DNA of 64,000 bases, taken from assembly GCA_022579005.1 (NCBI GenBank), contig MU401500.1, positions 1,251 through 65,250 of the forward strand, written 5' to 3'. The notes under the pieces were generated by a model. The model did not search any database, had not been told where the DNA came from, and saw nothing but the letters and a program-made list of their open reading frames with translations. Shown one piece after another: positions 1 to 11,240 of the stretch (within the stretch, counting starts at the first letter, position 1; each line of letters starts with the position of its first letter). Made by a program: the position numbers and the translations under genes. The stretch comes from Poronia punctata. Lineage: Eukaryota; Ascomycota; Sordariomycetes; Xylariales; Xylariaceae.

Positions 1-181
1 GTGGTTGTGGGTTATTATCGGGCCCTGGGCGGGTTTTTTTTTTTTTGGGTGTTTTTTGCCGTGGTTTTTGTGGTGGGGGGGGCCCCCCCCCCCCCCCCCC
101 CCTTTTTTTTTCTTATAAGAAGGTTACCGGTCTTTGCTGCTGTCAAGGTTGTGATGAACTAATGAAAAGGTACCCAAATAG
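1..181. other. Homopolymer block at window edge
   Basis: The first 120 bases are G- and T-rich runs, then about 8 G, 20 C and 9 T in succession, unlike anything else in the window. Ordinary mixed sequence resumes near base 112. A branch-site-like CTAAT and a TAG acceptor lie just before the first readable kinase exon. The block therefore sits where the missing N-lobe exons of that gene should be. It could be genuine low-complexity DNA or a sequencing or assembly artefact at a contig edge. Confidence 0.7.
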
Positions 182-3100
182 AAAGTCAAAAATGCAGCAC
201 ACGTCGTCCAGATCCTAAACACCAACAAACCCCGAGCTCTCCCCTTACCTGCGGTCGAGATAGACTCGAGCGACACGGAAGGCGGGTCAAGCGGGGACGA
301 GAGTACAGACCCGGCCTACAGAAATGAGGATTATCCCGATCAAAAACGGTCTCGGAGTCCGATACACTCCGAATTGAAGAAATCCAAGCGCAAAAGAATC
401 GACAGGATTAAACTGCGAGACAGTGTGAAGGGAAGACAGAGAGCGAAGCGGGATATCCTCGTCATGGAATACGTCCAGAATGGAACCCTCGAAGATCTCA
501 TTGATAAGCTTATGCAGGACCAAAAGGAAAAGCGGAAGCGTGAAGTCATACCAAATCGGATTTTGTGGGCTTTTGTAAGTGATCTGTCTCTCTCATCGCG
601 AGTGAAGTTGAATGAATAAATGCTGACTTATAATGTGAACGTAGTGGCTTTGTCGTAAGTTATGGCTTTTCTTTTTCTAATTTGGTTTTTATCTCGTGTC
701 ACTCTCTAATGAGAATATCCGAAAAAAAAAGTTATTAGATCATGTATCGCCATGGAATATCCCCCGCGGAAATTCAGTCAACACCGCGTGCGGCAGGACG
801 GCGTCACGGAACAATCTGCAAAGGCCAAGGGAATGTGGCAAGAGTGCAAAAGGCTTGGTATCAAAATCGTCCAGGGCGTTCGCGGCGGCAATGGCGACAA
901 CGGCGCTGATGTAGACGCGCCACATGTCAATCTCATCGAGGACCTTCCCAGAGCAGCGTGGATGGAGAACCGAAGACAAAATATGATACATGGCGATATC
1001 ACCCCCGCCAACGGTATGTTTAGCTCCTATTCTTGTGTGATATACCTAGGTGCGCGGTTAGCTAAGGGTGTCCAATGCAGTTCTGATTGGAAATCTGGAG
1101 ATCGATGAGAAAGCCCTTGAAGATTGGGGAAGGACGCGTATTGAGGTTGCGAAAAAGAAACGTGAGAATTATAAGCCTGGGATTCCTAGGCATTCGAAGA
1201 AGAGGAAGGATAGAATTGACGGGGAACACGGGATGATACCGAAATTACAAGTAAGAGGAGTGAATCCAGCCGTACAAGATGGTACTGGCCATTTTTTAGC
1301 TAACAAGCCTAGCTGGGCGATTTCGGACAGGCCTGCATTGTCAAAAGACGGAAGCGGAAGTATGTTTATTCTAGAAGGCCTCTGAAAAACGGCAATCTCA
1401 GCTACTAACGTCAATAGTCTTTATTATGCCAGCAAAAGGTACTTGGGGAAAGTCGGATTTTACCCACCGGTAAGTAACCTGCTTAGCCCCTATTCCGTAC
1501 CTTACAGAATATTAACTAAGAGAGTTGTAGGAATCCTTCGCTCCCGAATGGGAGAATCTCTACACGAGTTATGACGGCAGGCAGATTGCAGATTCGAGAA
1601 CCGCGGGCTATTACAGCGCAAAGTCCAACTTGTGGGCGATTGCAGAGGTATTCATAGCCCCTCCCTCCAGGCCTGGAGAGATACCAAAGGTTGACTAATG
1701 GATGGCAGACGATGTGGATTCTCATTACGGGGTTTGATGGACCGGCACCTCCGCAGCCACAGCCGCCTTACGACGAACCAGAGTTATTGGAGGTTTTCAA
1801 GGATAATCTGGACAATCTATCCGAGTTTCTAGAAAAGAAGGATTTCAAAATCTCATATTGTCCTCTCCTCATGGATCCGAGGGTCCATACCTATGACCAC
1901 GTTAGCTTGAATCTAAGAAAGCGGATTTTCGAGTGCAGTAAGTGGCGTCCAGGGTTACGAATATCAACCTTCTTTTCTTCCTGAGAGGTGTGGTAGTATA
2001 GGACTAACGGGAGGCTCCTGTCAACTAGTGTATCATAAACCCGAAGATCGACCATCACTAAGGGACCTGCTAGATGAAGCCATAGCCGTGCTTTTTGCAG
2101 AGTTTGACGGCGAATTCGACTATCAAATAAGAGAATGGGTTCAGCGTTGGATATTTGACGCCGATCCAACCTTGAACTCCTCATCGACAGAGCCAGTGCC
2201 TTCCCCATCATCGCAAAGCCAGAGACCGGCGCCGAGAAGCAACGTGTTATCCCGGTTTCCAACGTTGAAGGGAGGAGAAGGCGCACGGCAGGCACGACGA
2301 GACCTAGATCGTGACCTAGACCAGAGAAGAGGCCACGACGTGAGGCTCGCTACCGATTACGAGAATGCGCTCGTTCTCCGGCCGAACGAGTGGCAGGGAG
2401 CGGGTGCCATGAGAGGGATTGCACAGTTCAGGGCAGACTTCCCTCATGGAGCTCATATTATTATAAATAGGCAACATGGGGAACTTCTCTGCGGAGTGCA
2501 CGCCCTGTCGGATAGCTTGAGGGCTCAACTAGGCTGCAACCCCGTTGTGAATGGGGTAAGATATGAGATCGACAGGATGCCGACTCCCGATGACCTCGTT
2601 GCTATACATGCACAATGGAGAGTAGAACGGGAGAATGAGTTGGGCTACCTTCAGAATATGCCAGGGATAGACCTGGGGATTCAGAATATGGCCGCCGATG
2701 TTGTGACCTCGGTTCTAATGCGCTGGGGGCAGAATTACGGCATAACGTAAGTCCACACCCCTTTCATCCCGCAGTCGTGGGCCAGAACGTCGAGGCCGTC
2801 CGCTAAACATTGCATTTTCCGTAGACTGGGTAGTGTCATTCTCATGGAGGGTAGGGTCCCTATGCTTGACTCAGGGGACATTCCAAACCCGGCACGCTAT
2901 ATCTGGATTCACAATGACAATGCGATCGAGGTAGCCCACGCTAGGGGTGTCCGGAAGAAAAACAAGCCTAATTACAACCATTATTCGGGAATGAGGGGAA
3001 ATCCTCCGCCTCTGCTACCGACTGACGATAGTGATCTCCCTGATTTCGAAGATGATTCCGAAGATAATTTCGAAGACATCCTGGGTGGGGTGGCGTCTTC

Positions 3101-3515
3101 GACGGAACTTGATATCGAGAACGAGGACGAGGAGGACAATGATGATATCGAGGACGAGGAGGAGGAGGACAATGGTGATAATGAGAACGATCTTTCCGGG
3201 AAAGACTCCCTGTTTGGTGGGGACTCGGATGAGCCCGGCTCAATTGGAGACGGCTTGGCGGAAGAAGGTTCACTATTAGAGGGCGAACCTGGAGAAGTCA
3301 CAAGAATGGAAGACGAGACTGCGGGCGACATGACGCAGATGGATGAGTCGTATGGGGGGCAGAACGTAATATACGATGGGGACTTGGATGGTGAGGATGT
3401 GGATGCAACAGTTCCGGATGTCGAGGGATCGAAGCAGGCGAGAAACAACGATGAGCAAGCAGACATGGATCCAACATTGAGGCGTATGCTGGAATGGTCG
3501 AAAGAGTATAAATGA
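182..3515 (+). CDS. Protein kinase-like / OTU-like cysteine protease fusion, 5' partial
   Basis: I read nine exons: 182-574 (or 578), about 732-1013, 1081-1250, 1313-1359, 1418-1469, 1531-1647, 1709-1937, 2029-2746, 2825-3515. Phases agree at every junction from 1013 on; the first intron is unresolved. Kinase signs in order: HVVQIL, a Ser/Asp-rich insert, hinge LVMEYVQNGTLEDLI, catalytic loop IHGDITPANV, LGDFGQA across a splice, FYPPESFAPEWE (APE region), TMWILIT, and HKPEDRPSL. The ATP-lysine exons are missing at the window edge. After the kinase come a basic linker and a domain with HGELLCGVHALSDSL, like the OTU nucleophile motif. About 95 codons on is NYNHYSG, placed like the OTU histidine (Cys before His, papain order). 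The tail is very acidic. The kinase call is firm. The OTU call is a motif-level inference: the usual DGxC spacing differs, so activity is unproven. Expected role is signalling or ubiquitin editing; the substrate is unknown. Confidence 0.75.
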
Positions 3516-4934
3516 TCGCCTATTAGGAGGTGGGACTATAGGTAGGGGCAAAATCACGGCCGAGGGGGGGGGGGGGGGGGGGTGGGTTTGGGCTTTCGAA
3601 GGGGATTTTGTCATACCTATTCTAGAACATTGGTTAGATTCTGTAACATGGCATATATCTGTAACATTAGATTTCAACATACATAATAGAGAAGATCGAA
3701 AGTCATGACTTGGCCGTGACACTAGTAAGGGTGGAACAATCTATCTTCTTTGCACCGGGTTTGGTTTTGATTAGAACCATCTCACCCGAGCCCAGGCGGC
3801 CAGGCAGTAGAAACACGGCCCATAGACAGGAACACGGATCGCATTGTCGTTCGCACCCCAGTCTGCTTGAAGTAACTGATGCCGACAAGACTGCAAACAA
3901 GAAAACCTATCAATGTACAAGTAGGGACGCGAGCGAATATGGGATTAGCCCAGTTCAAGGTTGCATTTTAAACGTACCTTATCCAGGCATGCCCTGGATG
4001 CAGTGTCAGCCAAGCGGCCGTCAGACGAACCTGTGGAAGGTGCATACTCGTAGGCACAGGTTTTGCACTTGCCAGTCGTTAACGCGAATTAAAAAAGTAT
4101 GGGGTAAGTTCCTTTCCCAGCCAAGAACCGATGTATCTTGGCCTCTCGTGTCTTTTCCGCCATACTCTTAGTCCTCATCTCAAATTCGTGTTGCTAGCAG
4201 CCAATAAAACTTAGGTAGCATGGCGATACTTGCATCTAGCCCAAGTACGCGTAAGTATGTCCAGGACGTCACGGCTTAACACGCTTGCTGGAGAGGCGCC
4301 TTAAGTTCTGCCTACATTATACTCGTATATATCTATAAATAATAAGAGTACTCTGAGACTCGGTTAGGGTCCAAAGGTTCGGAAAGTTGCGACAAAGTAA
4401 TTTGCGTTATCTTGCGAGCAGCCCTAACCTACCTAGTATCAAGCCAAGGAATGTCTCGCATAGCTTTCACCCTTTCAAACCTGGTAAACAATCCCCCATA
4501 TTGTTCTTTGAAGCGGGCAACAGTCTACAATAAGGTAGTCGCCGTTCTTGGAAGCGACCAATTAGTATGGTTCGAAAGACTTGACAACGCCAGTCAGAAT
4601 TTCGAAAAGTTAACCCCCAAACACAACGGACTAGCCAAGAGATTTCCGCTTGACCTGCCTTAAATAGTGTAGCCTGCACCGGAATATTGCCAGGGTAATT
4701 TCCCGATATGGCCTAGCTCCTACGCGGGATGCAACATCTCTTGGTAGATTGGAACGCGCAAAGGACGTCGATACGGAAATGCACACTGATCTTGGGGTAC
4801 CACAACTTGGAGATTAGATAGAGTGTAAAGAGGTCGTGGCCAAGCTACTTAAGTCTTATCATTGCACCTCTTCCTTGGACCGATGACTTCCTTCACCTCC
4901 CTCTTTTATTCACATATCTCTGAACAACGTGACG
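3516..4934. other. Intergenic; contains a 19-G run
   Basis: There is no supportable gene. A run of 19 G lies at 3564-3582, just downstream of the kinase gene. Two TACTCGTA copies occur at 4045 and 4320. Open frames here lack ATG starts, splice support and recognisable motifs. The last few hundred bases are the promoter region of the carboxypeptidase gene. Confidence 0.5.
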
Positions 4935-6445
4935 ATGAAGCCCGTTCAAGCAGTTAACCTCCTCCTCCTAACGGGGCTTTCGAGCGCATGCTTGCTACCC
5001 GAAGAGCGCGCAGGGGTTGCCATCCGCAGCAGAATCGCTCGCCGCCAAGGAAACTCAGGCAAGGCGATCGGGACGGGTGATCGCTTCCACGGGGGCAAGG
5101 TCTTTCCCCGTGGCATAGGCAGCGGAAACGCTACCGATATGAGCACAATTCTGAATATCGCCGAGGTCGACACGGGTATCCAAGGACTTGTAGCCGAATA
5201 TGGTATCGAGACTTTCACTACGCCGTATAAGACGTACGAAGGCCGTACTATAACGGGTCTCAAGGTCGGTGGCGGGTGTGCTTCGGGTAACGACAAATAC
5301 CATGTTTATCTGAATGGTGCTATTCAGTGAGTAAGCCGTGTGATTATCTCATCCCGGTGTTTGGTCTTTATTCAAACATGGCTATTCCTCAAGTTGGCTT
5401 TGAATGGGTGGGGGAAACTAGACACTTCGGTCGTACTAACTCGTGACTTTCAGCGCTCGCGAGCGGGGTTCGCATGACAATGTGTTATACTTCATCTCGG
5501 ACTTGTTGTACGCCAAGAAGCATGGCACAGGTCTCACATACGGCTCCAAGTCGTACACCAATGCCGACGTCAAGAAGGTCCTAAAGGCAGGCATCGTCGC
5601 CACCCCGCTCATCAATCCCGACGGTGTCAACTATGACCAGCAGACAAACAGCTGCTGGAGGAAGAACCGCAACCCGGCGAGTTCCGGCGGCCGCGCGAAC
5701 CGCATCGGCATCGATCTGAACCGCAATTTCGACTTCGTCTGGGATTTAGATCAATGGGCGCCGAGCGAGGCCAACAGCGTCGCTTCCGAGAATCCCTCGT
5801 CCGAAGTCTTCCACGGCACGGCGCCCTTCTCGGAGCCCGAGACGCAGAGCATGAAATACGTGCTCGACACCTACGCCAAAGTGCGCTGGTTCATCGACCT
5901 GCACTCGTACGCCGGCGACGTCTTGTACAGCTGGGGTAGCGACACGGACCAGAGCAATCACCCGTACAAGAACTTCCTCAACTCGACATACGACGGCGTC
6001 CGCGGCATCACAAGCGACTCGCCCGACACAAAGTACGGCGAGTACATTTCCGAGACGGACCTGAACAATGTCAAGACGGCGGGCACGCGCATGGGCGACG
6101 CCATGAGCGCCGCCGCCGGCAGGGAACACGTCGTCATGCAATCCGCCTACCTATACGCTACGTCGGGTGCCAGCGACGATTACGCCTTCTCGCGACATTT
6201 CGCCGACCCCAGCAAGAATCTGGTCTACGCCTATACTGTCGAGTTTGGCTTCGGCAATGACGCCGCTTCGTGCCCGTTTTACCCTTCGGAATCCCAGTTC
6301 CTGAGTAACTTGCAAGAGACGAACGCGGGATTCAGTAAGTGGAAGCCAAAGATCCTCCCAGATAATTTATTGCTGTGCAACCGTCTCTAACACGCCCTTT
6401 GCAGTGGAATTCTTGCTCGCCGCGTCTGAAATCGGGCTCGAGTAA
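4935..6445 (+). CDS. Secreted zinc carboxypeptidase, peptidase family M14
   Basis: Exons 4935-5326, 5454-6334 and 6405-6445 encode 437 aa. Both introns have GT-AG ends and keep frame, and a TACTAAC branch site precedes the first acceptor. The ATG gives a signal peptide (Lys, then a Leu-rich core ending near SSACLL) followed by a Kex2-like Arg-Arg at ARRQ. The catalytic domain shows HARE across the first splice (zinc ligands about H131 and E134), NPDG and WRKNRN (substrate Arg), DLHSYAG (third zinc ligand, about H281) and YTVEFGFG (catalytic Glu, about E394). M14 enzymes remove C-terminal residues from peptides; this one is probably extracellular and nutritional. Spacing between zinc ligands is wider than in pancreatic carboxypeptidase A, suggesting loop insertions. 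The N-terminal pro-region is short. Confidence 0.93.
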
Positions 6446-6830
6446 CGTCAAAGACGTCAAAACTAGCATTTGAAGTGGATTTGATGGCAATAGCTGTTTG
6501 GGCACCTTATTATACTCTTTGCGCATTATTTAATAAACATGATGTTGTACTTAATAGATACCTAGTATTAATCATCACATAATATCAATGCGTTACCCGT
6601 TGGTCCTGCACTTTATATGTTTCAAGCTTTCCCCGCATTGTGCCCCGCGCATAGTCGACTGCTCTACACAAACATTTCAAATTTGCATTCGGCCTTTTTC
6701 TCGCCCGCATTTCAATGTTACAAGTATGTTAAAAAAGAAAAAGGGAAAAAACATGTGAAATGAAAGGAAAAAAGATGTGACGCTGGTTAGGCATCATCTG
6801 TCAGACATGAAATCTGATATTTAAGTTGCT
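6446..6830. other. 3' flank between carboxypeptidase and tRNA gene
   Basis: AT-rich sequence with an AATAAA-like signal (TTAATAAAC) about 85 bases after the stop codon and A-rich tracts near 6730-6775. On the minus strand these give T-runs that could end tRNA transcription, although they lie about 60 bases beyond the tRNA 3' end. No gene is seen. Confidence 0.5.
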
Positions 6831-6902
6831 TGGCGGTAGCCGGAATCGAACCGGCGTTTGTTCGGCCACAACGAACCGTACTAACCACTATACGATACCA
6901 CC
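6831..6902 (-). tRNA. tRNA-His (anticodon GTG)
   Basis: Read on the minus strand this folds as a 72-nt cloverleaf. The acceptor GGTGGTA pairs with TACCGCC (one G-T pair), followed by a D-arm with AGTGGTTAG. The anticodon stem is GTTCG/CGAAC around loop TTGTGGC, giving anticodon GTG, and the T-arm is GCCGG TTCGATT CCGGC. The discriminator is A, as in eukaryotic tRNA-His. There is no intron, and CCA is not encoded. The extra 5' G typical of tRNA-His would be added after transcription. Confidence 0.95.
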
Positions 6903-8519
6903 TGCTTGTTGTTGAAGGTCTGACTCCCTATAATTATCTAAATACCATCTCTCGTGTATCAGTAACTCCTAATGGAGTCATTCTTGGGCCACTCAAGAGC
7001 CGACTTAATATTTGTATCATTTAGTTGCAAGAATTGTTATGTACAGTTTCTTGAATTGGCGAGTTTCGTTTTAGATGGATTTAATCGCGTAAATTGATTT
7101 CTAATTTCCCCTTTTATTGTGGGTTGTGGTGTGTGTGTTGTGGTGCGTGTGCAAGATATGGTATCGTTGGAAATTGGCCGGGACATATCACCAACAGGCT
7201 GAAGCGCCGGGCGCATATGGACATACCTCATCTCATAGAAGACTAGGTTAAATGTTCAATAAGACTATCAAGTCGGTCCTACGTAGTCTCTGAATTACGC
7301 AGTGCTCTCTCGGCCGAGACATATTATTTCATAATTGACGGACACTCCCCTTGTGTCACCGGGCTTGAAAGCCTTTGGTCTGATAGATGCTGGCAATGAT
7401 ATCTTCAAACTTTGCTCTGTAACTTGGCGTGGAGACTTAATCGTATAATCACCATATTCTTTCTTTGTAGCCGTCGCGCCGATGCTTGAAACCATGTATT
7501 CTGTTGATTGCCAAGACTATGACGCCTGGAAAACAATATGCCGAGAACAGTGTTTTCGACTCCTTGCTTCTCTTTATCTCGGTATTGCCTGAAAACTGAA
7601 GTGCTACATAAAAGGCAACGGGAGATACCAGGCGAAATCCCCTGGGCAATCCAAAAAGTTGAAACCGACGAACTTCCGAGTAATGTAGATAGAGGCCGGA
7701 AGCCACCCACCCCCCACGAACACCAAAGCACGACCAGTGGTAGCTCTTCAAAAGAGAGATGAATTTAGACTCCTCCGTATTTATCGTTCTTTTTATAGTG
7801 GAAGGAGATGATGGACATGGCCGGGAGAGAGGGGGACCGGAAGCATGGGAGATATGTAGGTGCATCACGAGGAACAAAACGTGAGGGAAAGATAAATGGG
7901 GGACACGGGCATGTCATTCGAGAGAACCTGAATTCCACGCAACAGTTTCGCTCACTGTTTTCGTACAAGTTGGAATGAATAGCCTTAACTCTTCCTCATA
8001 GCCTGTGAAGGCTGAAGGGGCTAGTCATCACATGGGGAGTACCGTACGTAAGAAGCCTTGAATCCGGAGGCTCGGGCATGGTATTGAGGTTTATCCCTGT
8101 TCATATTGCTCGCTTTCGTGAAGGGTGTATCATTCCCGGATTCTTTTTGCTATGGAGCTGCAGCCAACTTTTTTCTTTTGGAGTGGCTATCTTGGTCTTT
8201 CTAATGTCAGTTAGTTCTACCGTCTATGAAACGCATGCCACGACCGTTTGACAGGAAGGAATGTCCCGATCCTACGACAGGCGGAAGAATTAACCTGAAT
8301 ATTTCGAAGTCAAGTGTTGGCTTGACAGCCATTCTTGAACTCGTAGTAGCGAGAGCCCATTCTTGGTACGGGTAGATAAATGAATTTCAAGGGAAGGTCA
8401 AATATACGATGGACGTGTATATAAGTTGAGCTATCGTCTACATGATAAAGCAGGTTTAGCAACCAACTGTGTATGATTACCTCCTCATCTTCTAGGTTCT
8501 GCTACCTATCCCATTCGCA
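6903..8519. other. Intergenic, no gene seen
   Basis: The longest open frame (minus strand, 7449-7877) has no ATG at its start, runs through unspliced composition and matches no family I recognise. The stretch before 8520 is probably the promoter of the small plus-strand gene. Confidence 0.4.
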
Positions 8520-9117
8520 ATGTCGCAACCCCAAGCCCCTCAAGCAGGGTTCTGCTCCCAGCCTACACGTGTGCGCGCGAACGTCCCTCCCCCCATCTCC
8601 TTCTGGATACAAGTACTATGTCAACAAACCGAAAACCGGATGGTCCGTATCACGACGGTTCTCCAAGACCCTGACACAGGAGAACGAATCGGTGAATGGA
8701 TGGGAAACAATTGGAACGGCGTGGTGCACTGGAATGGTTGGCATATGTACTGCTTGAATGTCGAAGGGATGACTTCAGGTCTAGCAGTTGGCCAGCGATT
8801 CTTGGTCACAGTGTTCGTTGAGAGTGGATTGAGAGATGACTTCGGGTCCCTGGTGTATTATATGGAGATAGTGATCCATTCAGACGAAGTGAGGGTCGTC
8901 GCTGCTAATCAGCCAGAAGAAACTGTGGGTATGTATATGTCGGTCCTTTAACTCGTGTGATGCTGTCGCTGAGATTCATTAACCAGAGGAGAACCCGGAG
9001 CGAAAAGCCTTTTTGGATTGGGCGGGCGAGTATATGGGACAGCCAGACAAATGGACACTCGATGGAAACGGGTATATGCAGGATACATTGCTGCCTATTG
9101 ATAATTACACGGTATAA
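8520..9117 (+). CDS. Hypothetical protein, 179 aa
   Basis: Two exons, 8520-8928 and 8987-9117, join in frame across a 58-nt intron with GTATGT donor and CATTAACCAG acceptor. The product is not recognised. It has no signal peptide or membrane segment. The N-terminus is Gln/Pro-rich. The middle is Trp-rich and probably beta-stranded (EWMGNNWNGVVHWNGW), followed by a hydrophobic strand (QRFLVTVFVES). The short second exon supplies a charged C-terminus. The acceptable splice and ordered hydrophobic pattern support a real gene, but no neighbour suggests a function. Confidence 0.6.
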
Positions 9118-10625
9118 CTGCGATTAGCCAGTTTGCAATTATTTTTGGGCATTGGACAGTACACGATACCTCCTTTATGTATCGGTCGTTACTTTTTGGA
9201 GTAGAGTTTAGGGATATAGGCATTCCGCAACCGGATTCTGTCTGGTTTGGTATTTTTTTCAATCTAGAATCCCAATCGATGATTTCTAAAAAATCACACC
9301 TGTAAATGAATCTAGTCTTCGGCTGACTTAAGGTTGAAATCACTATTTACTCTAAGGAGACCCCTTGTTGAGGCTACTTACCCTGCATCTGTGCAATGAA
9401 TTCAGCCAGGCGCAGATGGGACCGTCTTATGTTGCTCATTTCGTACAAGAAAGTAGTGGTCTACTTTACGATTCTTATCAAGGCCGCGAATTTATAACTT
9501 ATTACACTTGTACTACCTAGGTCAGACCATCGACATATTATTAGAAAGGAAGTCCCAAGGCAACTGAGTTTAGTTATCTTCAAGATCTTTTATCCTTACC
9601 CTGTTCTTTCTCTTACTATATTTGTCCCTGTTGATGCCTCTCGTATCATGGCTGCCAATTTCCCATACTCGTGCCTTTCTATTGTATCATTGCTTGGGAT
9701 GAGAAGAAGAGAGTTACGAATTGAACACGCCACAACTTAGATGTCGACCGTGGTGAGATGTCATGCTAAAGCCCCTGGTGCCCAACATGGCTTGGACTCC
9801 CGCGCCAGAGTATTTATTGTCAGTTACCAGTCTCAGTTATGCATGGGGCATATTGGACTTTTCTGATTGCCTGGAAGTTTACGTCACCGATTGCAGTAGA
9901 CTCAACTGTCATAACCATACAATTTTTGATGGTAGAAAAGCTAGGCGGTTGGACGTGAGATGGTATGTAGCCGTCCCCCCTTTTATTGTCATAGAGATTG
10001 TCACGAATATTGCCATAACGAGATCGGCCACGGTTGTCCTATGGCAACAAAATCAGGAGCCTCCCGTCACGATGGGTAACTGATTAGCTTTATTCATGGA
10101 GACAGCTGTCCCAGCTTACATCTGGGAGTCGAGCTAATTTATCATCGCTCCGCAATAGTCTCCTCCTTAAATCACTTGCTACCCCGCCTATAGTAGCTTT
10201 TGTCCATATCATGATTGGCTCTTGAAGGCGTGGCCGTTTTACATTGGGCGTTCACGAGAACGAGGTGCCGGAGCTGGAGCCGGGCAGATGTTACGGGTGA
10301 GTCGCAGTTCAACCCAAACAAACAACTATGTGGCAAGCTGGAAAGTTTCCACCCCATCTATTAATGGCATTATTCCAGTTTACATGCTGAGGTATAGCGA
10401 GACGAACCTATGACACCCTCAGCACCTGAGCGTTTTTCTACGGCATTAGGGGTAGCTTATACAGTTTCATACTTAGATTTAAAAGTGTCACTAATTTATG
10501 TTTCTAAAGTCTAAAATACTTTTTATTCAAATTCTGTCTATTGCAAATGAAATTTTAGTATCAGATCTATCTTTGGACCCGTCCTTGTGTGGTATTGTAC
10601 AAGACTTTAGGGTTACCCCAAAGTC
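9118..10625. other. Intergenic, no gene seen
   Basis: Mixed-composition sequence. An ATG-initiated frame at 9763-10083 has no recognisable motif or splice support. A CTACCTAGGT palindromic motif occurs near 9517. Both flanking genes end here, so this is a tail-to-tail interval. Confidence 0.4.
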
Positions 10626-11240
10626 TTAACTAATACCTACCAAGACCGCGTCGTCGTCATCGCCGTGCAAGTCAACAAATCGGCAAGACATCATCTCTGC
10701 GTTACCAAACTTGGGATTGCCCTGGATAAGCAGTTTTACAAACGCGCTATGTGTAACCACGACAATATGTGCATTCTCGGGTACCGATCTCGCCACCTCG
10801 CGGATATACAGTCGCGCCTTCTGCGCCCTCAAAGCGAGTTTTTCCGGGTCCGATCCAAACGAACTACTAGCGTCCTTTTTGTACCAGTCCTCCGTTAGAA
10901 AGCCCATATCGACACAACCGCCGAATTCAGCGGCCAATGAGTGTTTGGGCGAGCCTATATCACTTGGACGCGCACTGGTCTCTTGGAGCTCGGGGATCAG
11001 AGTTATTCGCGCGCCTTGGAGAATTAGTGGCTCGAAGGCTATGACTGTAGTTTCAATAGCCCGACGCATCGGAGAGGAAATGATATGGGCTACTTGGGAG
11101 AAGTTTCTGTAGTTGTTGCAGAGTGCGCGGCATTGGTTGACGCCGTTCGGGGTTAGCGATGGGTCGCGCAGGTAACTGCCGTTTTTCTCCACGTTGTGGC
11201 GGGCTTCGCCGTGGCGGACGATGTCAATAATAGGAGACAT
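10626..11240 (-). CDS. Histidine phosphatase (phosphoglycerate mutase-like) superfamily protein
   Basis: Single exon, 204 aa. The N-terminus carries the signature IVRHGEARHN with the phospho-accepting His in RHG. It is followed by LTPNGVNQC, SSPMRRAIET (the second Arg pocket), a conserved acidic-loop region LIPELQE, and VVVTHSAFVKLL with the second catalytic His. This order is diagnostic of the branch that includes fungal phosphatases acting on small phosphorylated metabolites. The specific substrate cannot be read from sequence. No signal peptide is present, so it is probably cytosolic. The C-terminus ends a few residues after an Asp run. A GTAGGT just before the stop could be a donor, so the last residues might differ. 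Confidence 0.9.
   Translation of the reverse strand: MSPIIDIVRHGEARHNVEKNGSYLRDPSLTPNGVNQCRALCNNYRNFSQVAHIISSPMRRAIETTVIAFEPLILQGARITLIPELQETSARPSDIGSPKHSLAAEFGGCVDMGFLTEDWYKKDASSSFGSDPEKLALRAQKARLYIREVARSVPENAHIVVVTHSAFVKLLIQGNPKFGNAEMMSCRFVDLHGDDDDAVLVGIS

Noticed and set aside
2981..3466. Minus-strand Ser-rich frame
   Set aside because: Complement of the acidic tail of the kinase fusion; the Ser runs come from GAG/GAC codons read backwards.
3710..4171. Plus-strand 153-codon frame
   Set aside because: Starts with TTG, not ATG; composition random, no splice or domain support.
5746..6141. Minus-strand frame rich in Val and Ala
   Set aside because: Shadow of the carboxypeptidase catalytic exon.
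7449..7877. Minus-strand 142-codon frame
   Set aside because: No ATG at the start, no motif, overlaps another similar frame; judged random.
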